A stretch of DNA of 64,000 bases from contig JAIVEN010000028.1 of NCBI GenBank assembly GCA_026686845.1, forward strand, positions 4,107,001 through 4,171,000, written 5' to 3'. Numbering within the stretch: the first letter of the stretch is position 1; each line of letters begins with the position of its first letter. The position numbers and the translations under genes were made by a program. This DNA is from Adenanthera pavonina. Lineage: Eukaryota; Streptophyta; Magnoliopsida; Fabales; Fabaceae. The notes under the pieces are model-generated. The model searched no databases. It saw nothing but the letters and a program-made list of their open reading frames with translations, and was not told the origin of the DNA. This document shows positions 47,805-60,400 of the stretch, one piece after another.

Positions 47805-49420
47805 CTAAGTCAGAGGGAACATAATTCCTTTCAACGGAATGAAATGTGGCAATGGGTTTAAGGTCTTCTTGAACAAGTCTTTTTCCATTATCAAGGCTTT
47901 TTTGATGGTCCAGAGGTGTCTGTCTTGGAGTCTGTTGAGGTTCTTTAATGGTAAGTGGTTAAAAAATATGCTTTTTAGGAGGTTCTGGAAGGCAAGACAT
48001 AGAGGTTGAGGCACCATCAAATTTAGTTTTATTTGGTGGGAGTCTTAATTTAAGCTTTTGAGAGTTATGAAAAATCTAATGAGTCATTTTGAAAACTCTA
48101 TTATAATCAAATTCTTGTGGATAAGATGAATAGGCAGGGGGTGAAATAGGTGCATAGCAAGAGGGGTGTTGAGAGTGATAAGAATAAGAGTTATAAATAG
48201 CTCTTGCTTGTTGCTGGGCGATATCAATTTCTATTTTTTGCAGTTCCTTTCTGAGATGGGTAATTTCTTGTTCTTTCCTGGTGAAATCGGGATTATAGTA
48301 TTGGTCATGGATATACCTTTTAAGATCAATGTCAAATTGAGCAATCTTGAAGGTAATATCCTGGTGCAAGTGTCTGACCTGCTCATGGAAACCTTCTACC
48401 CAATCATGAATTTGGCTTGTATGCATAGTGAGGTTATCTAGTCGAGAGTCAGTCCTTTTGAGGACTTGATTTTGAGCTATAGCATTATGTGATTGCCAAT
48501 TTAGGACTTCTTTTGTCTAGCTTGCTTGACGAGGATTACTAGAATGGGTGCCTTCTGTTGGTGCTGTAAAAGGCTTAGACATTACATTGGTGACCAGATC
48601 TCTCTTAAATTCCAAAGGAGGAAAATCCTCTTCATATGAATTAGAACTAAACATCATGCAGGGTGGCAAATGTTGCATGTTGTTGTGGCCATTTAGAGTT
48701 AGTTCTGACTCTTTAAATAACTTATAAAGGGAAATGGTCTTGGGCCTTACTTTCTTATCTTAGGCTTTCTCCATCCATTAGGGAGAGATTCTTTCCTATC
48801 TACCTTGATTTCATTGTCATGCAGGCCTTTCCATTCTTCTGAGTGACAGCCGCAATTTGGATCACACAAAGAGGGATTGATGACTTCAAGATTGAAGGCT
48901 TCATTCCCAAAGATTCTCCAAGCTTTATAAAGACTGACTTTATTGTACCATCAGGCAATCGTTTTATCATTGGAGGAGCAATAGTATGAGTTAGCACGAA
49001 AGAGTTATGGAACTCATTTTCAAAACTAGTAATCCATTCCATTGGCATCAATTGGAACATATCATCCTGAGGGATCTGTTTAGGAATCTAGATGATGGTA
49101 GGTGCATCATTAGGATTGGTTGCATCTATGAACAGTGCTTCATGAGTTGAGCTAACCAGATTAAGATCAATAGCATGATCCTAAAATCTGTACACTATCT
49201 GGTGGTGTAATGTAGTTGGCATTGCAGTGGAAACTAGGTCAATCCCGCAGATCTATATTTGGATCTTGAGCTTGGTAGCAAGAGTAAGGTCTGTCAACTT
49301 GATATTGTAATCATGAGACAACATGAGGACTATGCTTTCGCCATTCAAAGTGACAAGTACAGTGCTGATTAAGGCTTGTTCAAACTTAGTGTAGCTTGTG
49401 TCTAAGAAAAAGACATGAGC
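47805..49420 (-). pseudogene. Decayed movement-protein-like retroelement or pararetrovirus relic (C-terminal part)
   Basis: Minus-strand open stretches at 48800-49060, 48076-48426 and 47805-48020 are separated by in-frame stops. The first, together with the upstream sequence to about 49415, follows the C-terminal half of 30K-superfamily movement proteins, as in plant caulimovirids and movement-protein-bearing retroelements; stops interrupt it near 49260, 49180 and 49090. The second (116 aa) has heptad-like helix (HEQVRHLHQDI, LRKELQKIEIDI), likely a coiled coil, and a Tyr/Ser/Pro-rich end. No reverse transcriptase or protease is visible. The relic is non-functional. Recognition is by pattern only; a domain search would decide. 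Confidence 0.4.
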
Positions 49421-49429
49421 CGTTACTAG

Positions 49430-49840
49430 TATCCCTATTTGTCTGTCCTTTGTCTTATCCCTCCCAAATCTTCCCTCTAGTGTTCAAAGAACCCAATCCT
49501 CTTGTATTGATCACCTTGTTGATATCTCCAGAATTCCTAATGAAACCCGTATTGCTAAATATGTTCCTCATGTTCTTAGCCCTTATGTTGTTTTCAAAAG
49601 ATGCTTTGCCCTTGCTAGAGCTCTTGAAACCTTTAAGAACCGAGTCTCCTGAAGGGTTTATCCAAGCTACTGTCCTAAACTAAGTTGGCCTTCAATCTAC
49701 GAAAGCTAAACAATATGTCACCCTTGAGATCCTTTCTCAAAGAATTTCTCAGTGGATCGCTGAAGAATTCACCCATCTTTATCTTGGGGCTGTTTGACTA
49801 GTCCTTACCCTCTATGTTCCTAATCAAGGTCTAATACTAA
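49430..49840 (+). pseudogene. Movement-protein-like N-terminal fragment, opposite strand
   Basis: Plus-strand frames here (one open from about 49420 to the TGA at 49650, another from about 49700 to 49790) resemble the N-terminal half of the same kind of protein whose C-terminal half lies on the minus strand just to the left. The fragment has a frame change and stops. The head-to-head placement suggests a local inversion of roughly 0.4 kb after insertion. The 95-aa ORF at 49396-49683 is in a different frame and is probably a shadow. Confidence 0.35.
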
Positions 49841-50065
49841 TAGAATAGTGATGAGATCATGACTAATTAAATGCGCAGTCTTCATTTAAAAAATATGTAT
49901 ACGTATAGCCTTCTACTTTCTGAAAATAACAAAATAATGCTTATAGAATAATGATGAGCAGGTGCTTATTCATTTAAAAATTGAATGGTTATTATATGAT
50001 CCATTTGTTGGATTTAGACTCAACTCACTCAACAAATAATTGCTTTCATCAATTAATTATTTGTT

Positions 50066-50495
50066 GGGCTCTAATAAAGGTTTATTCAGGCCCCTTATCT
50101 CTTTCTTTATATGGTCCTTTTTGGACCATTTTTCGGTCCGATTTCTGGATCAATCAAATCAGATCTTATAGAATGAATTCTCTTTGGGCTTTGTTATTGA
50201 AATTATGGAATAGATGGTAGGAGCCTAAAATGATGTTTCAGCTAGGGCTCAAACAAAGGCTATTTCAGGCCCATTATCTATAAATGGTCTTTCTGGACGA
50301 TTAAATCAAATCTCATTGGATGAATTCTCTTTAGGCTTTGCATTAAAATTATGGAATAGATGATAAGAGTCCAAGCGACGTGATGTTTTGGATGGGGCTC
50401 TAATCAAGGCTTATTCTGGCCTTTGATCAATATATGGGCCTTTCTGGACCCATTAAATCAGATTTTACAGGATGAATTATTTTTGGGCTTTGTTT
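50066..50495 (+). repeat. Three tandem units of about 150-179 bp
   Basis: GGGCTC-x-AA-x-AAAGG or near variants start units at 50066, 50245 and 50395. Each unit continues with TTATTCAGGCC-like, TGGTCCTTTTTGGACC-like and GAATTCTCTTTGGGCTTTG-like segments. The middle unit is about 179 bp and the next about 150 bp. No conserved ORF. Confidence 0.7.
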
Positions 50496-52690
50496 TTTTT
50501 TTGTGATGATATCTATAGGTGTTGTTCGCAGTGTTATCTTGGAGTATAAGGTTTAGATTGAAATTTAAAAGTTTTTTATTAAAAATAATACTTTTAAATT
50601 TTTCATGAAGAACTCAACAAAGAGATTATATTATTATATTTTATAATATTAAAAATTTGAGATAACATTTAACTTTATTAGTCTTTGATTCTTTTTTTAT
50701 CAAACCACAAAAATTAAAACTCAATCGTCTAGCCTAAAAATATTTTGGTCGAGATAGATATGATTATATCTCATCTTTGAAAAAAAATAATGTGTGATGG
50801 GAACTTTGATTTTGGGATTTTGAGTTAATAATTTAAATTTTAAAAAATAAAAATTTTATTTAACATTAAATAATAAAAAAAACTTCAGAATACCAACAAA
50901 ATATTGATTTTATTAAACATATATAATAAAAAATGGGGCAAAATATATTTAACATCCTCAAACTTTGAGTGAGATGCATATCACCTCCATGATATTTAAA
51001 AGTTTAAAATTAAAACCCTCATATTTCATACTAACTCCCCTACCATTAAAATGATGTGTGTTATTGTGTTTTATCCTATTTCTATCAGAGTGGCCAAACT
51101 TCTATCAGAAAAATGAATTATATTATTCATAAATTATATTAATCGTGATTTGTACATAGCGCTAAACATACCATCGGATGTAGGCCCATTTATCAGGAGC
51201 TGTTGTGTCCGTGAGAAAAGTTGGCTGGAAACAAACAATGCTGCAGGCCCAAAAAATATTTGAAATTATCTTCTCTGTGCCCATTAATTACTATGGAATT
51301 AGAATTTTGTATTTAACCTCCTCCTCCTCCTCCTCAAAGTGAATCTTTTTCAATTCACTGATTCACTCATTAATTGGATGGTCATAAAAAAGATCACTCA
51401 TTAATGTTCAAATTTTAAGAAAATATAAAGCAGAATAAAAATAAATAATAATCTTTTAATTATGAACTTAAAAAATTAAAAATACTTAAAATTTATATCA
51501 TTTTAACAATGATTCGAATTGTTGAATTGAGAAGCTCTGAATTGACTGTATTTATTCCCTACATTTAGTAAGAAATATAAAAGAAGAAAAAAAGAACGTG
51601 AAATCTCCATACATTCTACATTTTCTTAATTTTTTTTTTACGGAATTTTACAAAATGGGTCGTCAATAAAATTTTAACTTCAAATGATTAATGTGCCTAC
51701 ATCACGATCTAATAATTGCTACACCTTGCCATAAGTTATTCTTGTTTATTTCACTTTTTCTCTTCTCTTACATTGAGTTTTGAATGTCTAGTGCACTTTC
51801 TCTACATTCCCTTTACATTCTCTCACATTTTTGGGCCACTTTAGGGGGTGTGTCTTTTTTTTTTTCTTTTTAAATTTTTATAAAATGATTCTTATGAGAG
51901 AATGCAGAAGGGATGTAAAGAAAGTGCAGTAGACATTCAGAACTTCACCTACATTATTTGATTTGACTAAATTTCTTCCAGTTTGAAATTTTAATGAATT
52001 TGTTGGTAAAAAACAGTAATATAGCAGTAAGCAAATATAAATGATCAAATCAAATCAAAATAACAAAATAATGGAAGGGACTACAATATTAATTTAACAA
52101 TGATAAATACAAAAAATTGCTTAGCCATGTGGACCTAATTCAAATGATAAGAATAGAATGAAGTATGTGTAGAAGTTAGAGATTCAAGCTCTCATAATTT
52201 TTTTTAAAAAAAAATCATACAAAAAGTGTTGAAAAGTTAGCCAGACTTGGGCTTTTTCTCTAATTTCCCTTTAAACCCACTAAGCTCTCAAAGATCTTTC
52301 TCTAGTTCTGTCTCTCTCTGGAGATATGATTTATATCACCTTATTCAGATATAAGGTAAAGGAAATACTTTTTTTTAATGAAATCCCTACTAAAACAGGA
52401 TTCACTTTTCAAACACTTTCAAGAGTTAGCTCATAGATGCAAAGGAACAAATACATTGAAGGACACATTAATGATTTCAAGTTAATCAATGGAAAGAATA
52501 AAATGAAGAGAGTGGTAGGTATATGATGATAATCATATATACTGAATCATGCCTGTTCTGGTACAAAAGGTGAGAAAGCCTCACAAAAATGGTTTGATTT
52601 CACTCTTCCTCGAATATCTATCTGCCTTGCTATTTACACTTTCTGCATGAAATATTTGAATCTGTCATTACATTATGAAGAAGAAGGTAG
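50496..52690. other. AT-rich intergenic DNA downstream of the DVL gene
   Basis: No gene supported. A CTC trinucleotide run lies at about 51319-51335. A tRNA-like pair (TAATTCAAATGATAAG near 52136 and AGATTCAAGCTCTC near 52180, then T and A runs) at about 52125-52220 may be a SINE relic. Confidence 0.45.
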
Positions 52691-52816
52691 CTAGTCATGC
52701 CAACAAAGAAGCATGATAACGCACCTTCTTATGATGTAAAGTTTAGCTCTTTGCTTTCTGAGGGCTCCTCCATGTCCTTTGTTTGAGAGCCTTCTCTTGG
52801 AGGAGGGACTTGCCAT
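52691..52816 (-). CDS. DVL/RTFL small signalling peptide, 41 aa
   Basis: This is a single-exon 41-aa peptide, MASPSSKRRL at the start and LYIIRRCVIMLLCWHD at the end. The C-terminal half carries the DEVIL/ROTUNDIFOLIA FOUR-LIKE signature: basic stretch, aromatic-Ile-Ile-Arg-Arg-Cys, hydrophobic run, Cys-Trp-x-Asp. The family consists of short plasma-membrane-associated peptides that restrict cell proliferation along organ axes and affect leaf, stem and fruit shape. Length fits the shortest members. MASPSSKRR was chosen as the start because family members often begin close to the basic region; an in-frame ATG at 52879 would add 21 residues without family likeness. An AT microsatellite lies about 75-105 bp upstream and could serve as the TATA region. 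Which member it is cannot be told. Confidence 0.88.
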   Translation of the reverse strand: MASPSSKRRLSNKGHGGALRKQRAKLYIIRRCVIMLLCWHD

Positions 52817-52887
52817 CTTCACTTCAGGTCTGGTGTTGAGGATAGTGAGGTGCTTGGCTTGTGTGGCTTGACAAATCAAAGGAGGGA

Positions 52888-52890
<3 letters not shown>

Positions 52891-52922
<32 letters not shown>
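52891..52922. repeat. (AT)n microsatellite in the DVL promoter
   Basis: About 15 AT units lie 75-105 bp upstream of the DVL start codon, where a TATA box would be expected. A second AT run (about 53013-53030) lies roughly 200 bp upstream. No other TATA box is closer. Confidence 0.85.
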
Positions 52923-52926
<4 letters not shown>

Positions 52927-53039
52927 GAGAGTAAAGAGGAAGGGATGGAGCTATTGGACCCCACAGCCACTCTCATATGCCTTGGGAATCCACCGAACAT
53001 CCCTATTTTACCATATATATATATATATATTTGTCTTCT

Positions 53040-56000
53040 CATGGCTTTTTATACAAATTAATACAATCATTAAATAATCTAAGTTGAAGTAAGATTTAAT
53101 AATGTTTTATCAAAATATTTTAAAATTAAATATTAAAATGACTTATACTTCATTAACTGTTATTTTTTTAATAAAGAGTAAAAAAAGATAACTAATACTT
53201 CATTAATAACATAAAATAACAGCTAAATTAAAAAATTTAAAACTTTTAAAAACAACAAATAAAATGGCAAACAAGTTGAGTTTGAATTTTCTCCCATAAA
53301 TATAGGGAGTTCTTTTTTTTCAATAAGATCATTTTACCATAACCAAATATAATTTTTATATTTTTCCTCATTTTTTTCTTTCATCAAATTCACTTTTATA
53401 CCCTAAATGCAACATTAATGTCATTTCTTAAGTTTCTTTTTTCTTTACTGATTATGTGTATCTCCGGTTGGATAGGGGGTTGGTTTAGTTGAATCCTACA
53501 TAAGAATTCATCACAACACTCAAACGAATTATCACTACTTTGACTCTTGACACAGAAAGTTCCACACATATTGGGCCCCACACACACGCGCGCGCACACA
53601 TATCAACATCTAACCTTGTGTTGTTAAATTGTGTTTATCCAAAAACAACGAAATCCGGAAATTATTGCAGTTGTTACTGATCAATGATGATGACCCAGCA
53701 AACAACACTCACAATTTCATGAGCCTAACCTCCCTTAATCATCAATTACCCTTCTTCCTCTGCTTCATCAAAACAAAACAGGCTCAAACTAGATAAGTTT
53801 CTACGTAATTATTCGGAGTTTAAATACGTTTGTATTGTTAATAATTTGTTAATACTGCCCTTTTGATGTAGATTTTATATTTCATATTGATATTGATGAT
53901 TTTTCCTTTACATTTAAACTGTTTCTTGCTTCAATACACACACACACACACACACACATATATGCACTTTAAAATTTATAAAATATGCAAACGCTGCCTA
54001 TTTTAAGTTTTCATTTGCATTAATTTAATTTCTTTTGTTGCTTCGTTGTTTTGTAATTGTACTGCATAAGATTTGGTTATTGAGAGTTTTTACGGATAAC
54101 AAACACATCAAGTATCATAAAAATTACCGTTAAATTTTGAAGTGTTGATAATTATAAATTATACTTATGACAGAATTATAATTTTGATTAAAAATTGATC
54201 ATAATATTTAAAATTCTACGAATGATTTTTTTTAAATTTAGAGATGAGTCCCTTAAAAATTGAAAGTAATAATGACTTTAAAAAATAGGTATCTTAGAAA
54301 GTAATAGTAAATTTATTTTTTAAAATTTGTCATGTGTAGATCTTTAAATATATTTTCTTTCAAATTTTTTTGTCATAAGTTCCAAAAAAATTAAAATTTA
54401 TTTTTCAGAAGTAAAATAAAAAAAATTTTAAATTTGAAATGCTTTTTTATTTTTAAATTAAAAAATACCCTGCATATATTTACAAATAAAAAAATTACAC
54501 TTTCTCTATATATAATTCTGAAACTCTCTTTCTACCTTAAAAAAAAAAATACTGTAGGCAAAAGCTTCAAAATTGATATGAAAGCCAAGAGAATGAGACA
54601 GGATTCTGACAGCTCAGGAGGAGACATCAAGAATTGAGAAGCACCAGACTTGGATAGATATTTGCAGAAGTTCGGGCTTTTCAAATCACAATTCACAAAG
54701 ATTCTTACTCCAAAATTTCTTCCCATTCACACTGATATTCTCTGACAAAAACAAATCCAAAACATTGAAGAAAGGAATAAAAAGGATCCAAATAAGTTCA
54801 CGTGTGTGTGTGTGTGTGGGGTTTGCATATGCCTCGAAAGTACTTTTCTTTTGTAATGAGTCAGTTCAAAGACTTCACTACGATGCCATAAGCTTCTGAT
54901 AACCAAACCGAACATTTATTATTATTATTATAATTGTTACAACCAGTGACTGATGAAACCCCAGAAAGTGATTAATTAAATCACTGACAATTTATTTATG
55001 CTAACGAAAGGCAAACCAAAGCATCCACTTGCTCTGCCTCGTGCTCTCCCCAATTCACTAAAGTGCTTGTTATTGAAGAGGTCGCTTTCACACTAATTTG
55101 TTTCTTGTAGCAACTTCTTCCGGTTTTCGTGGTTTCTCTGAGAAGAAGAAGAAGAAGAAGAAGAACAAAAGGGAAAATGAGATTGATTGCAGAAGTTAAG
55201 GTTCCATAATTGATGTTCACTCAAAGTTAACTATGCTGTAAATTGAAGAAAGTAGTTTCTTTTCTTGTATAATACAAACACGATGGGTAAATTTGTAAAA
55301 ATAAAAGATCTTAGAGGAGCTGAATGTAATTTAGACTTATTTTTCTCAATTTAGTAAACGTATTTTCCACCATGGGTGTATGTTTGGTTTATCATTTTGA
55401 AAACTAAACCATAGTTTTTTATCTTCATTTTTTCCCCCATAATGTGTTTGGCAGTTAGCAAAGTTACTTGTTGAAAAAAGAAAACCAGCCAAAATGAACT
55501 TTTTCAAAACAGAAGGGGATTGATCCTTTTGGGTTTATAAAACTGATGTTTGGGTATTTTTATTTTTTAATCGTAAGTAGGTAAAGGGTATAGATTTATA
55601 CAATTAAAATTAACTATATTATTACAAAGCATATATAACTTTACTAGTTATATAATATTATATTATAAAAATTATGTCTTTTTTAGTAATTATATATTTA
55701 AAAATATCTTTAAATCTTATAATTTAAATAAGTTTCAATTTGTCAAACTTATTTTTGAAAAAATAATATCCAAATATAACAGCTTACAATACACTTATTT
55801 TTACTCAAATTTCATTTTAGTCTAATTTATTTTTACAATCTAAAAACCAAATGGATACAAACCAATTTCGCACAAGATTTTTTTTAAAAGAAAAAAGATC
55901 AATACTATATTGCTTTCTTTTTTTGAAGAAATATATTCTTATTCTTTTATTTTAAGCTCTGATATCAAACAAACATCTTTAAGAATAGTACATTTAAGGC

Positions 56001-57401
56001 TTGTCATTGAACTATGATCGAGACAGGGGAGATATTATGGTCTGAATCGCACTATAATCAAAGTGGTCCAATCTAAGCATTTCTTGAAATCAATCCATAT
56101 CTGGTTTATACTCAGTTCAAAGTTGAAACTTCTCGTTAAAAAAAATGGTTAGGTTGTACTAAACAAGGAGGTCAGAGTTGCACGTGAAGTTCTCGTGATT
56201 CAAAACGCCATTCATTGCCTGCGATTTAATCAACATGTACATCAATTTAATTCTTTTATTAAATCATGACTCTAGCTTTTTAAGCCTTATTTACCTATTA
56301 TGTTTCTTTATTACGGAACCAAATGACCCATTTTGAGAGAATCTGAGTTCCACAGAAAAAAAAAAAATGGCCATGTGGGAGAATCAGTGGATTGTATACA
56401 GATTTACAGTGGTTTTTCTTGACTAGAAGCTTGTCCTGTTATGGATTGAGCTGTTATCGAGACCTAAGACTTGTTTATGAAGCATGACCATATCTTGTGA
56501 ATTACTTTTTATGGCATAACTTTCCCATATTCATATCAATGATATCAAAACCTTTCAGTCTTTCACTGTTCTCCAGGTTAGTAAAGCACGATGAAAATGT
56601 TATGACCTAAATGTAATATGTGAGACTTTAGTAGCACATTGAAAATAAGAAATAACTCTCCAATATGAAACAACCTCTCGCATCACAAGTCTTGAAGTTG
56701 AAGCCTTCTTATGTAACAAGCAACTCCCACTTTGTAGGTTAGTCTTTTAAATTGGATTTGTCTCTCAGCTCAGGCTGTGGAAGTGTCCAGAACCAAATGT
56801 TGCTTTATTATGTAATGAGAAAGGTTTATAACCGTTTATGCAGTAATGATGGGTTTGATGCTATTAACCAAAGCTACAAAAATAGTTTAGACAGGAGAAA
56901 AGAGAAAAGGTTCAAAGGCATGTAATCAGGCAGAAGAAAGATAGATCAGGTCCATTGTTCAGTCATGACTCTACACTTTTGCAGAGTAGGATCATATTTC
57001 GAAATTTCAGGTAAAATGGTAACCCATGGACCTAGTTTTATCTGTCCCAAAATCAGAGCTTTTCTTGCTCTCTTAAGTCTAAAGCAACAATGGGTTTTAA
57101 TTTATTCTGGGAACTAGGAATACAGCTAGCTAGAAGGAATATCATGGAAAGTGACATTTTTAGTATGCATTCTATCAGTTTCTTCTCATTCAACACCTTT
57201 ACAAAATATACTACTTAAAGGATGTTACACGTGCGGTCAAAAGACTCCTGACATGTTTTCATCAGATTCTAGTCATTTTTTTTTCTCTTCTTCCATATTT
57301 AACACTCATCTATCTCATTTGAAGAATATTAAATTTAATTTACAAGCTATAGACAAAAATCAAACAAAATAGTGGATTATGTGCAGGAGTATTTTCAGCA
57401 T
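53040..57401. other. Intergenic DNA between DVL and STN7
   Basis: No gene supported. Microsatellites: (CA)n at about 53936-53958, (GT)n at about 54801-54817 and (GAA)n at about 55140-55164. Short frames at 54434-54637 and 54996-55220 have no recognised motif. The last few hundred bases before 57402 should include the STN7 3' UTR. Confidence 0.5.
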
Positions 57402-60400
57402 TCATTCTTCCTTGGGGATCCATCGGCTCCACCAAATGCTTTTCCTGCGTCGGTTAAGCTCATCCATACTCTCATTCAACGTTTTTATAATTTTCCTCTG
57501 AAGCTTAAGAGCAGAGGCTAGAGCATTTCTTTGTGCACTGGCCTTCTTCTTTGGTTCAATTTCCTGCAAAATGAAGAAAAATCATATGATATGTGATAAC
57601 GACCGTTGCAGAAAAATTAATTTCTCTATTCGACTAAACTAACATTTAGGTTTTTGAGAGATGCAAGTTTCCTCAATTCCGCATGTAGAAAATAATTACC
57701 ATCATTTGACTCCAAAACTTTAAGATTTAGAAATATGGCCCAGGCATGAGTTTTGTTGAATAGCTATTTAGTCCACGACAGCATAGTCAGGACCATATTG
57801 ATGCCAAGGGTAATAATCATTTGAGGACTAAATCGATAGAACATAATCTTTTAGGGGCCCAAAAGGTAGTTTACTCTTTCGAAAGTTAGTCAGGATACAG
57901 ACCCTTAGTTCCTGGAGCTGAGCTTCAGTAAATCCTCCAACTTGTGTAGTTCCAGATTTTGCCATGAGCTGAATAATCCATTTGGCTGCTTCCCCATAAT
58001 CCTGCTGTGTTGCTCGTAAGAGCTGCATTCTCAGATTTTGCATGAAAGACAGTGCCAACAAACCTTCCCTGTCAAAGTAGGGATGAGTTAACGCTGCTTT
58101 TGCACTGAGTCGTTGCCGTGCTTTGTAACGGATCATTGACGTCAGAAGTTCCCATCCTATTCCACCGTCTAAATCCACAAGCTCAAAGCCTCTCCTGAGT
58201 TCAGGACCGCAACGAGACTCTACACTTTTTCTCCATGCAACCAAGTCATAGTCGCACCTCCTCAACTGACGGTTAAATTGTATGAGGCAATTATCAGAGC
58301 GTAATCCAGGGAAAGCCTGTACAAGAAAAGGCATGACTTATAAGCACTCTGAAACTCCAGCTTCAATGCTTGATCACATAGTAAATAGGATAAACCAGGT
58401 GTCATCGTCTCCGGTGCAAAAATATGTCCTAACGATTCTACAGAAGTGTAAAAACAATGTCACAGCAAAAACTACTATTTGCAGGCGACATATGATTCTT
58501 TTTTCAAGATATCGTATAAATCTGTAAATAAATTTGAAGAGATTCTTAGGTAGACCCAGGTCGCAAATTGTAAACAAATAAAGCCAATCATGAATAAACA
58601 TATGACCCTATCAATGAAATCTCACAGTAAAGTGTGTCAGACATGATATCTATTCATGATTGGTTTCATATACCTGTCTTTTGTATCCCAGGTTTTACCT
58701 TATAATTTTTCATAGAAACTGACTGATTAGTTTTAATAACAATAACAAAACCCAGTCATCAGTTATTTGACACTCACCATTTGAAGAAATATTAGACCAG
58801 CACTGTAGATGTCAAATCTGTCCGGTAGATTCAACTGTTTTAAGAAAAAGAGGACTATTATAAGCAACGAAAGACAACATTGCATGAGAAAGTAAGCTAT
58901 CCTAATTCCAAATACTGGTTAAGCATGGATGGTTCACAATATATGATTTAACCTGCCATAGAACTGGGGAAAGTGCAGTAGCAACCGGAGCTGAGGGTGC
59001 AGAGGGAGTTTGCGTGCTCATGATGTACTGCTCTGGGGCAGCATATCTGAAAGTTAAGGATCATACACATCACGAATTGCCTATGGTAGGACACTGTATA
59101 AACCATCTAATAATTATGTGGTACGTTTACTGATTATAATTTCATTTTATTGAGGAACCAAACAGATGGCTACTAAAAATGGTGGTTCAATTTTTTCCTA
59201 CTGAAAAATTATAAGTAAAACTAATCCTTATTCTCGACTCTCTTCACCAGTAATCCTATATCCCTACCAAAAAAATATCAATATCAGCTACTTGACTCTG
59301 ACTACTTCATTTCTTAGACTTCAATTAAGTGTTCTTCAAGAAGTATGTGCAACCTTGATTTTTCACATAAACGAAATCAGATTGTATAGGACTCACTTTT
59401 TAGCAATAAATACCAACACACTTAAATCCAAACCCACCTGAACACGCCTGATTGAAAATTATAACCATCTTATTCAAATCTAGATAAACCCTACGGGTGC
59501 TATTCCAAGACATCCACCTCAGAGGACAATTCAAAAATATATGAGTAAATATAAAAACAAGATTTTCCATCGATATCAAGACCATGCATATGAAACAGAG
59601 AATCCAGTAGCAGATAAGGTTTGATATCAGTTGGCTAACAGTATCACTTGTGTCAAAGAAGATACCTTGGATCCAAAAGAAACTCCTTAGGAATATAGTT
59701 GATGCCAACTCGCAGATCTGCCGCAGCTCCAAGATCAATGATCTTGAATGTACGAGATCCTGGTCCCATGGTTGGGAAAAAAATTGAGCTTCACCAGATT
59801 AGGGTTATTCTTTTGACTGGACCAAGTTTTTTGTGTACTAAACAGATTTTGAGTGCATGCGCACACGCACACACACACAAAAGCTGAAATTCTGTTAAGT
59901 GTAGTACACAAATGAAATATATTGGCCATTTATTATAATATATACTTGTAACACTTGCAATAAATTATGATATTCACCTTCAGAGAAAATAATATTCTGG
60001 GGCTTAATATCCCTGTGCACAATTCCAGTTGAGTGAAGACCATCCAATGCAAACAAGATCTGCCTCATAATTGTTTGAATTATTTTATTTTCTCTTTCCA
60101 ATCCCTTAGGCAAGTCCTGGACTTTGCCCAGAATCATTGTTTCAACCTGAAATTTTTAGTAGCCATCACTAGGTTTGATATTGGAAACTTTAAGATATAA
60201 TGGTTTTTTATTGATGAAAGGCTGAAAATGGATGGGTCCCCCTTCCCCTACTGTTTCTGTCAGACAAAAATACCTTAAAAAAAACTAATTGGATGACAAG
60301 TTACATAAATTTCAGTAGAAAAGTAAGCATTGGGAAGTAGAGAGCAGATTTGTAATCAAATGCAATCACACTGATTAAAGAAACTACCAACATTATATGG

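Noticed and set aside
52824..53061. Several ORFs containing Tyr-Ile repeats
   Set aside because: They are AT microsatellites read in frame; the real gene beside them is the DVL peptide.
54434..54726. Plus-strand frame with a Lys/Arg and Ser/Gly-rich end
   Set aside because: No family likeness, and it ends in a stop after a low-complexity start; it is not enough to call a gene.
54996..55220. 74-aa minus-strand ORF with a Leu run
   Set aside because: The Leu run is translated from the GAA microsatellite; the remainder shows no motif.
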